Shown: one piece after another, positions 33,690-45,089 of the stretch | Numbering within the stretch: the stretch's first letter is position 1 | Layout: each line of letters opens with the position of its first letter | Origin: Nectonema munidae | Taxonomy: Eukaryota > Nematomorpha > Nectonematoida > Nectonematidae | NCBI GenBank assembly: GCA_030549495.1 | Contig: JAUIRK010000953.1 | Location: 214,001-278,000, forward strand | DNA: 64,000 nucleotides | Reading direction: 5' to 3' | The notes under the pieces: model-generated | Database searches by the model: none | Seen by the model: only the letters and a program-made list of their open reading frames with translations | What the model was told of the DNA's origin: nothing | Position numbers and translations under genes: made by a program

Positions 33690-35244
33690 AAAGGTAAAAT
33701 TATTGCTCGAAATGATGAATCCAACACCATTTTGAAATTTATTGAACACAATCACGAGAAGATAAATGAAAGAATAGAAAAATTCAATGAAAACATTAAA
33801 ATAGATGCCAGTAAATCGCTTAAATCGACAAGCAAAATATACCAGTAAACTTTTTTCGTTTGTATTTACGCTTTTATTATTTTATTTGTTCAAAGGGATA
33901 ACATAACGATATTGAATTATGAAGATAGAAACGAAATGATTTCCAAACAAAGTATTCTGAGGAAAATCAGATATAATGAGAGAAGAACTAAGCCTCCTAA
34001 AGAAATAAATTTTTCTATACCTGAAAAATTTACAAATGCAAATGGAATTAAATTTTTACAACTAGACAGTTTTACTGCTGCGAATAAAAGATTGTTAATA
34101 TTCCATGGGAAAATACTCCGTCATTTGACACACCATAAATGAAATTTATATTGATGGGACCTTCAAAAAAGCTCCAAATCTTTTCTGTCAAATTATAACT
34201 ATTCATGCTTTTTTAAATAAAACACAAGTGCCAATTTTATATGCTATTGCCTGTGATAAAAAGCAACAAACATACAAGTAACCTTTTTCATTAATTATTA
34301 TTATTTTTCCATAAATACAAATATATGTATATATAAGGACGATTTTTAATCACTTAAAAGCTTGCATAAATGTTGGTGACTTAAGAGGTATAATGGGTGA
34401 CTTTGAACAAGCTATTATTTCAGCTGCTAGAGACGTAAGGACAAAACTGTATTTTCTTTTATTTTTTACCTTTGATTTCAGTCTTTCAGTAATGTGACAT
34501 TTCACGGATGTTATTTTCATTACTGTCAAAGCATATATAGAAAGCTCTCGCAACTGGGCTTCACTTCAACATACTCAAAACAGGAAAAGCATCAAAATGT
34601 TTCTTGCTATTGATTTTCTACCAGAAATTGAAGTACTTCTTTATTATAATATCATTCATAAACTTTATTGGTATAAAAGATTAAGGTTGCGTATAGAAAA
34701 ATCAAGATTATGATGAATATTTTTCATTTGGAAGACTTTTTTTCATATTTTGAGAATAATTGGCTCAATAGAATACATTTATGGAACCTTTTTAATAGAA
34801 AAATAAGGACAAATAATCACTGTGAGGGTTTTCATAACAGGTATTTTTATTTTAAAATTTTATATCTAGTATTATAACTATGTTTTTTAGTTTAAAATCT
34901 AGTCTGATATATGATAAAACTACAGTATGGGAAGTGATTGAATTTTTTTGAAAAACGAAGAAAGGCTTTGGATAGATATTCCTGAAATAGAATCTGTCAA
35001 TTCGCAGTATAATTGGAGTGGTGGTAAAAAATATAGAAAAGAAGTTCAAGATATAATGATAGAGAATATATACGAAGAATATTTTTCAGATTATAATCTG
35101 TACATGTTTTTAAGCAGAATTTCGTTGTATATTTCTTCACCTTTAAACGTAGACACTTCCAATACAATGGATGAGCTTTCTATTGATTTTTCTGTTTTGA
35201 ATACACGACCTTCTTTTAATATTTCCTCAATTTTCAATAATTGA
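33690..35244 (+). pseudogene. MULE transposase with four spliceosomal introns
   Basis: A Mutator-like transposase. IEHNHEKINE near 33750 fits the end of an N-terminal FLYWCH/WRKY-like zinc finger. The catalytic core has EIYIDGTFKKAPN (first Asp, about 34150), PILYAIACDKKQQTYK, then LKACINVGDLRGIMGDFEQA (second Asp), CYFHYCQSIYRKLSQLG, DFLPEIEVL and NWLNRIHLW..NNHCEGFHN. Four introns can be read, 33845-33895, 34278-34337, 34435-34481 and 34841-34890, each with GT-AG ends and each restoring the family reading across the junction. The C-terminal piece (34948-35241) reads KNEERLWIDIPEIESVNSQY. About four frameshifts or stops remain (near 34135, 34590, 34950). Nine- or ten-bp target duplications and terminal inverted repeats were not found. 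Confidence 0.75.
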
Positions 35245-35296
35245 TAAGTTTGTATTCATTCTTTGAATGAACTTTGGTTCATTCAAGTATGTCTGG

Positions 35297-35407
35297 CCTA
35301 ACTGTACACCATAACGGAGTTCTATCAGTAGGAAAACTGATAGACATTAGCTATGTTTTGGCAAAAGAAGAACTAGAACTAGAACTCCGTTATGGTGTAC
35401 AGTTAGG
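35297..35407. repeat. Hairpin with perfect 28-bp arms
   Basis: Arms 35297-35324 and 35380-35407 are exact reverse complements, starting CCTAACTGTACACCATAACG. The loop is 55 bp. It lies just beyond the MULE coding region. Perfect arms imply recent formation or homogenisation. Confidence 0.85.
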
Positions 35408-35528
35408 TTCTAGGAAACTTTCCCTACATGGAAAATTTCCCTACAATTTTAATCTCCTTGTTTCACAGCTAGTCTCGCACTAAGCTTAAAAATACTTTTC
35501 TGGGTTCTAGGAAACTTTCCCTACATGG
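35406..35528 (+). repeat. 26-bp direct repeat pair at the MULE right flank
   Basis: GGTTCTAGGAAACTTTCCCT and six more bases occur identically at 35406-35431 and 35503-35528. The first copy abuts the hairpin arm. Together with the hairpin this makes a compound terminal structure. Confidence 0.65.
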
Positions 35529-35811
35529 GGAAAGTCCCAATAGGAGTTGACTTGTAAATATCTATGATAGATGCAGGTTTGTGTTCAAGATTTAAAGCTT
35601 TGCCATGCATATCTGACTTTGAATGTTTTCCTACTATGAAAGAGAGACTAAAATTTCTCACTGCGTTCAGCTTTGTCTCATGTTTTTGACACAAATAACA
35701 AGATATTGTGTGCACCATGCCATTTGTCTCTGAGTACTTTAGCCATTCTTTCTTAGGATCAAGTTCTTTTGCCCATTTTTGAACAGTATACAATTTTACA
35801 CCACTTGTCAT
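35521..35811 (-). pseudogene. hAT-type zinc-finger N-terminus (KIAA1586/C17orf113-like)
   Basis: The 96-residue minus-strand reading starts MTSGVKLYTVQKWAKELD and has CYLCQKHETKLNAVRNFS, then HSKSDMHGKALNLE. Spacing of the Cys pair, the NFS motif and the His pair matches the N-terminal zinc finger of a group of hAT-derived proteins such as KIAA1586 and C17orf113. The residues between SFIVG and KHSKSD look shortened. No catalytic domain follows on this strand, because the MULE-side repeats begin at 35528. It is a fragment of a different element. Confidence 0.6.
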
Positions 35812-35829
35812 TTTGATCGAAACTATTCA

Positions 35830-37024
35830 CATACAAATAAACACTAAAAATAATGTCTTTAAAAAAATGAAAACAATTTAAATAACAGATAATAGCAACT
35901 AGAGGGGGTGTTTGTACATAAGAATGTTAGAAAAATGAGCATTGAAAAGATGGTGAAAGTGTGACACTAACTCGCCTTTTACGAGATGTAGTCGTATACA
36001 ATAGAATTATTCTAAACCGATTCTATACGAGGTGGATGTGTAAAACACGAATAAGGCATATCATGTAAATGATAAAAAAATGATGATAGATGAGAATATG
36101 TAATTGTGAAATAAATATAGTTGCTTAGATTTAGTCCTACTACTGTGGTTGCCCTTTTTATAATTCAGATTTCGAAATTTTTTTGAATAGGGAGGAATCC
36201 CCATTGAATGTATGGCGGAAAAAATACCGAGTCTGTCCAGGGTGTCACAACTAACAAGTCCGTCAAGCCAGGATTAATGTACAGTTCTTCTTTGATAATT
36301 CTTTCAGTATCGGTATGACATTTGCATAAAATAATAACTTTCAAATCAGATAACGAAAAAAGTGAGGACTTATGGAAATTGACGAAATGAAATCCTAGTG
36401 GTTACTTGATATTTTTCTTTACAATATCACATATGTGCTCTCTCATAAATATTTAAAATTAAAAAAAATATGAATTTTTAAGAAAAAAACAATTGGAAAC
36501 TTAGAAATTTAGCCAGTAAACGAAGAAATCATAGAAATAAATTCGCTGCATGAATGATAACGTCAAAACAGGTGTAGATAAAGCCGACTATGGGCGAAAA
36601 TTTACATTTTTAAAATTTGTGCTCAATAAATTATTTATTTTAGTGCTGACCTCTTTATTTTATCACAAATTTAATGGGCCACCTTCAGCACCAGATTTTT
36701 ATCTTATTGAATAAAAACATGAAATTTTTTGAAAAAAATAAAATTAGTTTGATATGAAGAATAACCACCTCAAGACAATATTTTAGTAGCAAGTGAAGAA
36801 CAGCTTTCATATCAGATTCCATGACTCTTTTGAAGACCACTGAAGCAAAATTAAAAAAATTTATTTAGTAAAAACAAAAATATTAAAATTTACATTTACT
36901 TAATTACATTACAATAAGTTATTTACAATAAGTATACATCTATAATATTATATGGCTGACTTGCAAAACAGGATATTGTTTCAAGATTATACAGTGTTAT
37001 AAGATTAAATATATACTAGTGATT
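35830..37024. other. Gene-free stretch with an empty-site repeat
   Basis: No supported gene. The segment 36480-36590 is a copy of the sequence into which the second hAT inserted (see that entry). Confidence 0.4.
36480..36590 (+). repeat. Unoccupied paralogue of the hAT-2 target
   Basis: AAGAAAAAAACAATTGGAAAC through AAATTCGCTGCATGAATGATAACGTC to GTGTAGATAAA aligns with 41849-41918 joined to 45030-45085. The hAT-2 element interrupts that second copy after ATGCA. This copy shows the site before insertion. Confidence 0.8.
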
Positions 37025-37576
37025 ATATATAGCAGAGGTGTCCAAGAAGTTAATTAATTGTTGGATCAATTTTTTTTCTTATGAATTTCCGTTTCTATCA
37101 TATTATCTAGGTGAATGTTTCATGAAGTTGCATTATTCCAATTTTTCGCATAGTTAATAATCAATCATATTGATAAAATTTCTTATTTTAGGCTAAAATT
37201 TTTCTATGCGCAACATCACACTTCCCTTCCATAAATAATCCTCATATTTTTCAAGATGATGAGGAAATTAAGGACATTGTATTATCATTATATGTTGGGT
37301 ATGGCAACTATATGTTGCAAACCTATGTATTTATGTTACCAATTAAGAGCCTTGAGAAGCTTATATTATTTTCGGTGGTATGCTATTTATTTAACTTTGA
37401 TTATATCTTTTCATCATGCAGTAGAATTGGTCTGATTGATGATATAAATTTTAAAAATCACCTATAAAATTTTGCTTGTCTTTGTAATTGCATTAAATTT
37501 ATAAATTAGTCTTTTTTTCGGTAAAAAGTTTTTACGATTACAATGCAAAATGTCAAATTTGTTTATTCTTTAATGA

Positions 37577-37855
37577 TTCCTGGTCAAAACGTACGAAAAC
37601 AAAACGTCTAAAAACTAAAACATTTGAAGAAAAACGTCCAAAGGCAATACATCCTATGTCCAAAATATCTTGAAATCTAAACGACCTAAGAGTTCTAAAC
37701 AATTCAGTTTAAGCTTTTTGATTTTAGAACTCTTTAATTCTAAGATATTTAGATTTTAAGACATTTTGGATTTTACACGCTTTCTTTTCGGACGTTTTGG
37801 TTTTAGGACGTTTTCGTCTCGGACATTTTGGTTTTCGACGTTGCGACTATGAACC
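37577..37855. repeat. Palindromic phrase element, AAAACGTCC type, nested in hAT-1
   Basis: It opens with CCTGGTCAAAACGTACGAAAAC-like sequence and repeats AAAACGTCTAAAAACTAAAA forms. It then inverts to TTCGGACGTTTTGGTTTTAG, CTCGGACATTTTGGTTTTCG and closes near 37855. Opening CCTGGTCAAAACG mirrors the closing end of the copy at 14402-15156. Confidence 0.65.
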
Positions 37856-38699
37856 TTTTTAAATATTTTTAGAATTCTTTTAGACATATTGTGACACTAA
37901 GGCATTTAGTAGAACTCTTTTTTCGGTATATCGAAGTGATTAAAAAAAGTTTACTTTTATGACTACAATTTTCAAAAAAAAAATTTTTTTTAAGGTTTGA
38001 AATAGGAAAATTTATTAAATTTAATCTTATGCAAAAAAGCAATAATTTATAATTTAAAGGAGAAGTATTAAGTAGAATTTTTTGATGTGTATTTTTTGTC
38101 AGATCTATTAAGAAACATTTTTTTTAATCTACTTATAATTTAATTTTTTTTCGTTAATTCAGTGTCTCATTTTGCCTTATTGAACAATAGTAACCATATG
38201 AAAGTTGAATATAAAAATTCTAATTTGTGTTTATAGCAACCTTTGAAGTCAATGTTAAAAAAATTATAATTTAGTCTTTTATGCACATGTGACACATTTA
38301 CTATAATGAAGTATACTAAATTACTAAATCTATTTTAAATCTTTCAGTTATTCGACACAGTAACTTAAGAAAAATAACATCCTTGCTTGAATTTTTTTCT
38401 ATTTGAAGGGCATGCTTGTCATAATTTTATTAAATCAAATTAAAAATAGTTAAATGTAAAAAAGTGAAATTAATGAAAAAAATCATTATAAAAAATAGTT
38501 GTCAACATAAATAATCAATTGATATTTAATTTAAAACCTAAAAAAAATTTTTGTTGCAATTTTGTTTATAATGTTCAACTTAATACCAATTTTTTACAAA
38601 ATTAACCTTTTATAAAAGTACCTTTATTACTATCTTTTATTACCTTTTTTAGAAGTAGTTTTAACTATATTTGATTTTATCTTTGTGGCTGATAAATGA

Positions 38700-40495
38700 A
38701 TGAGCCAGGATCATCTTTTAAAAAAAGAAAAACTTACCATTATCATAATGAATGGGAAGAGAACTACTTTTTTTGTAATGAACAATAACAAGTGTTTATG
38801 TTTAATTTGTAAGGGAATAGTTGCATTGCCTAAAAAAGCGAACGTGGAGAGACATTTTTTAAAGTTCACAAAAATTATTCTATTGATTTTCCACAAAATA
38901 CAGCCTTAAGAAGATCAAAAGTTAAACAACTCAAAGCAGAATTGCTTGAACAACAACATCTTTTAGCGATGGAGAAATAGTAAAAGAAGCTTTCATCAAA
39001 GCGGGAGATGTTTTATTTGAAAACTTCAAAAATAAGTCCGAAATTATGACATGTATAAATAACTTGTCATTGTCACGAAATACTATTATGCTAAGAACAG
39101 AGGATATCAGTCAAGATCTTGAGCAAGCTCTACAAATTAATGTTGATAAGTGCGTTGTTCTCTCATTACAGTTTGACGAGTCGACTGACTATATTGGCAC
39201 TGCTCAACTCTGTGTTTTCATCAGAATGATTTTTGTTGACATGTCAGCCGTAGAAGAGTTGTTAACAATAATTCCGATGAATGTTAAAATATATTTAAAG
39301 ATATTGATTGCACTAGAGGTGATGATATTTTCAACTCATTCAAAGAATTTATATCACTTACAAATTTTCCAATTTCCAAACTGGTTTCAATTACAACAGA
39401 TGGTGCCCCTGCAATGACTGGTTGCAATAATGGCTTTATTTCTCGTTGTAAGCGCGATGAAAAGTTTCCCAGATTTATTGATATCATTGCATCATACATA
39501 ATCAAGTCCTATGCTCAAAAGTTTTAAACTTTGATCATGTCATGGACATAGCTTTCAAAACTGTCAACTACATCAGGTCAAAGAGTTTATCGCGTCGAGA
39601 GTTTCGTGCTTTGCTAAAAGAGTGTGGAGAAGAACACAATAAATTGCTTTTACACACAGATGTTAGATGGCTAAGCCGTGCTAAGTTTTTGACTCGTTTC
39701 AGAGAACTATTACCAAAAGTTTGCATTTTTCTTGAAACTAAAAAAATCAATATGTTCAATTGAGTGATTCAGAATGGCGCTGCGATCTAGCTTTTTTTTG
39801 CGACGTTACTGAGAAGATAAGCCTACTAAATACCCAATTACAAGCCAAAGATAAATCAATAATTGAAATGGTTAGTCATGTAAATTCATTTAAAAAAAAG
39901 TTGAATATACAACTTAAACAAATGGAACGTGGCGACTTAAAACATTTTCCAAATTTAGATGACGAAAGAGGTGCTGAAAAAAGATTAAATGTGGATAGAT
40001 ATGTAGCTAGTCTAAGAACTCTCATGAATGAATTTGAAAAAAGATTCGAAAGTTTTAATAATATTGAAAGTATCACCACTTTTCTACTAAACCCCTTCAA
40101 GGACGACGTGAGTATTGAATTTTTAGCTAAAAAAATTGGCGACTTTCTACAAATTGGCAATTTGGCTGAATTAGAAGAAGAACTTATAAATATAAAATGT
40201 GACTTAAGTCTTAAATCAATGCATGGGTCGAAAGATTTTATAAAATATATTTTTAAAGATAAATACCCCAACATTTGTAGGGTATTTGCTACTTTCCATT
40301 CGTTTTTCGGATCCACATATTTGTGTGAATCTGCTTTTTCTTCGATGAATAGTATAAAAACAAAACATAGATCTCAATTAACTAACGAACATTTGCAGAC
40401 ATGTTTAAGAATCGCCCTGACAAATTTCGATCCAAATTTTGAAAAACTAGCACAAAATATGCAGTGCCAGGTTTCATCTTCAAAAAAAAAATTAG
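38700..40495 (+). pseudogene. hAT transposase, ZBED5/FAM200-like, of hAT-1
   Basis: The order is a BED zinc finger (CLICKGIVALPKKANVERHF, with VHKNYS in another frame), then LQFDESTD (first Asp, about 39172), TTDGAPAMTGCN (second Asp), HTDVRWLSRAKFLTRFREL, and a long open C-terminal part (39760-40480) with FSSMNSIKTKHRSQLTNEHL, the dimerisation motif with the usual SEAFS replaced by CESAFS. At least four frameshifts or stops divide it (near 38865, 38985, 39300, 39525, 39763). Wording of the motifs matches the group that gave rise to vertebrate ZBED5, FAM200 and GTF2IRD2. Confidence 0.85.
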
Positions 40496-40682
40496 TTTTT
40501 ATAATTTTTAAGTTGTATATTTTGAAGTTAATAAAAAAATTTTTTACTTATATAAAACAACAAAAGTTACATTTGTTTTAAGAATATTAATTATTTTTTA
40601 TACTTTCAAGGTAGACCGCCAAAAATTTCTACAAAAAAAGTAGCCCTTATATAAAAAAAGTTTGGCCACCCCTGATATATAG

Positions 40683-41848
40683 TATGTTTTCAGGAAATCA
40701 GTATGAGTGTAATCCGATTAAAACCACTTTGTTTAGTATACGTTCGAATTTAATTATACAATACACATTTCAAAGTTTAAATAAATATAAAACTCAACTG
40801 AAGAATAGCCACCCTAAAAATTTCTCTTCTGAAGAATAGCCACCCTAGAATTGTTGGGGTGGTTTTCTTCATATGATCCAAAAATTATTTAACACCGTCC
40901 ATAAAAACAAAGTATATTAGATTTTATCTTGTCATCTAAAAGCAAATTAAAAATTATTTTCTAATCTTCTTTAGACCAAAAATCAAGATATTATTTAAGG
41001 AAAGAGTTTCTAGCTGAGTCAAAATTAGTTCAAAGAAGGAGGTGTTGTAAACTCAAAGTTGCACTCTGATTCAAAAAATTTCGGCAAGTCTTGTTCGGTA
41101 GCTATTCATGTATTTCAAAAATTTTATTAGGATATGTTTTGCCATTTACATAACTTACATATAAGAATTCTATCTTTGATCATAAAATCTCAACAGGAAT
41201 CTGCTTATACTATGATCTGTTTGTTTTGTGCTTTATCAAGTCACATTCATAATATTAACAAACTCATCAGGGAAAAAAGGTCAAAAGTCTAACTGTGCCC
41301 TTATTGCTTATAGATATATAAGTAAAATTTTTAATAAGCTTTAAAGTAATTTTTCACAAATTGGTTTTTGAAAAAATATTTTCCTAAATTATTGGAATTG
41401 AAAAGTGTTATTAGAAGGAATTATATCAAGTTCAAAATGGGGATTTATTCCTTTCGATGATGTAAATATGACAACAAGTGAGTCAAATTATAGCAGCAAT
41501 CAGCATGTTTTTATCCAAAGATCGTTTCTTTGATGCCTTGCAGAAATACTTTTATAGTGATAATAATGCTTTGGTTTCTTTTTTAGGCATTGGACTCCTT
41601 CAGATATGTCCGTTTTGTTGAACATAACATGATTCATGTGAGGAATTTCAGTAAACGCTTGGAAATTTACAAAGAAAGTAGGGTATTAAAATGTATCATA
41701 TAATTGCCTCTCGATAATATATGCTTTGGTACCCGAAATATATATAACTATATTCGAACATACGCGTGAGGTTGAAATTGTCAAAAAATTAGTCCAAACG
41801 CTTTTCGACATTTGAATTATATTCGGTTCTCGGTTTCTTGTATTATTC
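40683..41848. other. Gene-free stretch between the two hAT elements
   Basis: No supported gene. GAAGAATAGCCACCCTA occurs twice (about 40800-40855) in tandem, and related GAAGAATAACCACCTC is at about 36755, so a small dispersed repeat is present on either side of hAT-1. Confidence 0.4.
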
Positions 41849-41918
41849 AAGAAAAAAACAATTGGAAACTTTGAAATTAACCAGTAAACGAGGAAATCAT
41901 AGAAATAAATTCGATGCA

Positions 41919-44900
41919 CAGGGTGTCTACTAAATTTCAAAAATGAAATTCAAGAGGTTTTTAAGAGGTTTTCAAGAGTAATATGAAAATTTTTAAGGGT
42001 GAGACTATTATGAAAACAGATATATAAAACTTTTAATTCAAAATATTTATTTTATAATAATAAAGAAAGCATGCATTTAAAGTATGAGTTCAACTAAGAT
42101 TCTTTTTTATTAGTTTTGTTTCTTGATCAATTTTTGTGATTTCATTAGAACTATCTTTTAAAATTTTCATTTTCTTTTCTTCAAGCTCTTTCAAATCCAT
42201 CTCCATTTTTCTTTCTTTTGCGGCTTCTTCGACCTTCGCTTCGGTCCTCTTTTTATCTAATGCATCTTTGTAATAAACCTTTGCATTACCAATACTTAAT
42301 AATAATTTTTTATCTATCAATGTGTTTTGAATACCATCGACTGATTGAAGATGATCGTAGACTCTCCTTCGCCCTACCAAAGTGTTTTCATAAAGGTTTT
42401 CAGATAAACATTCTTTATTAATCTTTCTACAGAGGCATTGCCGTGGAAAAGAGTAAGAACAATACACACAACGTTTTCAAGTTCTTCACTACTATTCATA
42501 AGCTCAAAAATTTCTTTCCAAAAAATATCCAACTTTCTGCAGTTTTTGTTTTCCAAAACAAAAACCTTCAAGGCATCATTATGTTTCAGTTCACGGTATG
42601 ATAAAAGTGCCTTGTCAGCATCAATGCCCGTTAACCATTTTTTTCTACTAAAACATCCAATAAATTGACAATCATTTTTTCATTTTCACATAGCAAATAT
42701 TCAGGCAATAAACATCTCAGATTGCTCATAAAATTGCTTTTCAATGGTGATCTTTCAATAATTTTTTCAGCAATGCCGATTAAAAACTTTCTACAATCAT
42801 CTCTAAAAAGAAGCACAGATTAAGCATTTGCTTTTCCATTTTTAGCCAAAAGTCGTAATTCATTGCGAGTCGTAAAACCCAAATCGATTCTTGATGGATG
42901 AATAAAAAACGTTTCATTGAAAACTTTGCAAAGATCTGCTCCACTTTTCCATTTTCTCTTTTTCAATAAATTGTGAAAAAATATTGAAGGTAATTTTATA
43001 TAACTTTTCGTGCAAAAATGGTGCCAATGGATCATTGGATTGGAATTCAGTTAAGAAAGGTTCCAGTTGTTTGGCAACACTTGTAAAAAATGCTAGCTTA
43101 CAACATAAAAAAGAATCCTCTAATTTTTGTTTAACACGAAAAAACGTTTCACAATTTGGCGCGCACTTTTTTTCAAGAGCAGTTTTAATGTAAATTTGTA
43201 GGTTTGGTATTATCATTCTTGCTCTTTCACATATTTTTATGTTTTCTAGCCATCTTACATTGCAGAACTTCATAGGAAAAAGCTTAGAATTAGTAAACGC
43301 AGAATAATCAGCTCTTCTACTAGGAACATCTTTGAACAAATTATAAATGTCTCTGAGAAAACTAATTATTTTCCAATTTATCTTCTTTTCCCCGTTATTA
43401 AAAGCTCCATGTATAATATGTAAAGTATTATAAGTATTCTGGTGCATTAGCATTTTTGCTTTTTTGATATTACTTAAAAATTCGCAAAAATTTCCAATTT
43501 ACAGCTGGACCATCCATTGAAATTTGAATAATTTTACTGTTATTTATCGGATGAATAGCTTCTAAAAAATTTTCAAGCATATCTGAAGCTGTGGAGTGTC
43601 CTAAAAAAGAAGAGCCCCAGTATCTGGTATGAAATTTTCCTCTTGAAAAAAATCTAATTATTATATCCATTTGTTTTTTCTGCGATATTTTGTTCAGCGT
43701 TTCATCAAAAGATACTGCTAAAAAATAGATTTTATTACCTCATCTCTTAATACGGATGAAAATAAGGTGCCAAACCAAAATTAATTATATAAGACAATTG
43801 ATCTTTTCTCATTTTCAAAGATTGAACTTCTTTTACTTCTGGATACATCAACTTTTGAACTTCGATTCCTTTGCAGCCAGCTCTTAATGAAAGATTATTA
43901 TAAACTACATGCAATGCCCAATATATTTCAGCTTTCTTATTTCTACCATTTTCCGTTGAAAAAAGAGTTATAGGAGTGAGAGCATGCGAAGACAAAGAAG
44001 ACTCTGCAAAATTTGAATCAAATACAGAAGATTGAACGTTTGTTGAAAGAGAAGAAGTGGCAAAATATTAGAATTATTTGCTGTCATTTCATTTGCAATC
44101 TCACTACAAAAAAATCTGGAATGGAATTTTGTCTGCAAGCACTCAGAGCATTTATATGCTTTTTACTTTTAGTATGATGACTAACAATGGCACTCCTCCC
44201 CATTGTTGCTAAACTTATGTCTTTCTTACACAATGAGCAGTAGGCTAAGTGTTTATTGTTTTGATTTTCTTTGAGCCAATTTTTCCATTCAGGTTCGTTA
44301 AGCCATTCTTTTAAAAAAGTGCTTCTCCACCCTGTTTTATTAGGCATATAAATCAAAAGTTGAAGAATATTAAAAATATTAAAACAAAATATTAACTGCT
44401 AATCTAAAAATTACTCAAAAAAAGTTATATAGTGACATCTTTATTTTTATTATGAATTAATAAAATACCTTTGTGTCTCTTTTTATCAAAAGTAAGAATA
44501 CTTTAATGTGATATATTCCAGTTAACTTTAAAACAAAAAAAGAAACAAATTTGTCCTTACAAAATAAAATGTTAGTTGAAAACATTTCGAAAAATTGCAT
44601 ATTTAATTTCAATAAAGCTGAAAAGAGAAAAAGTGATGCACATATTTTGATTGATGATATAAAACATAATGATAACTAAATTTCATAATAATATTGTGTA
44701 TATGAATAAAAGAGTGGGTGCTTTCTCTCTACTGAATGAATATTTCCATTACAATTTTTACAAAGTTCTTGCAATCAATCAATTGCATTGTCCTATGTTT
44801 CATTGAAGAAAAACAAATTTTGATTATTTATCGTAAAAAAGAAATAAAAGAAAAAAATTAAAAAATCAAGGGATGATAAAGCAACAACATTAAAAATACA

Positions 44901-45029
44901 GTACTGTAATATTTACTATAATCTATATCTATGTTTTTATAAATGGGTAATCTATGTTTTTCTAAACATTAGTGAAATTCAAGAGGTTTTTTCAATATTA
45001 AGAGGTTTTCAAGGTTGGTAGACACCCTG
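41919..45029 (-). mobile_element. Complete 3.1-kb hAT transposon (hAT-2)
   Basis: The ends are CAGGGTGTCTACTAAATTTC and, inverted, CAGGGTGTCTACCAACC. Inside each end the words GAAATTCAAGAGGTTTT and AAGAGGTTTTCAAG occur in the same orientation, that is as direct, not inverted, subterminal repeats. Flanks are ATGCA and GTGCA; the unoccupied paralogue at 36546-36550 reads CTGCA, so the duplication is about 5 bp. The transposase is on the minus strand. Confidence 0.85.
42090..44356 (-). pseudogene. hAT transposase of hAT-2
   Basis: Minus-strand pieces in order: a zinc finger (CSLCKKDISLATMGRSAIVS, then HTKSKKH) at 44356-44150; AEIYWALHVVYNNLS and LSYIINFGLAPYF (43995-43747); SFDETLNKISQKKQMDIIIR with the first catalytic Asp, RYWGSSFLGHSTASDML and ISMDGPAVN (43720-43480); HIIHGAFNNGEKKINWKI and NVRWLENIKICERARMIIP (43453-42914); and the C-terminus FHGNASVERL, then ENTLVGRRRVYDHLQSV (42450-42330). 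The tail, to 42090, is a charged coiled coil (KEELEEKKMK-like). About five frame changes or stops lie between pieces. The family has no close vertebrate name that I recall. Confidence 0.85.
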
Positions 45030-45089
45030 GTGCATGAATCAATAATTACGTACGATAACGTCAAACAGGTGTAGATAAATAGGGTTAAA

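Larger units (their letters stand above)
37033..40674 (+). mobile_element. Complete 3.64-kb hAT transposon (hAT-1)
   Basis: The left end is CAGAGGTGTCCAAGAAG and the right end, inverted, CAGGGGTGGCCAAACTT. ATATATAG is repeated exactly at 37025-37032 and 40675-40682, the 8-bp duplication expected of hAT. It carries a plus-strand transposase relic at 38700-40495 and a nested phrase palindrome at 37577-37855. The perfect duplication indicates moderate age, while the coding region has several breaks. Confidence 0.92.

Noticed and set aside
39876-40316. A 146-residue minus-strand frame within hAT-1.
   Set aside because: It is the shadow of the plus-strand hAT C-terminus, which shows the dimerisation motif.
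42438-42668. Plus-strand frames within hAT-2.
   Set aside because: They are shadows of the minus-strand hAT transposase.
36480-45085. A simple segmental duplication explaining both copies of the 110-bp repeat.
   Set aside because: Similarity stops soon after GTGTAGATAAA on both copies and the flanks differ, so a dispersed repeat is more likely than a segmental copy.
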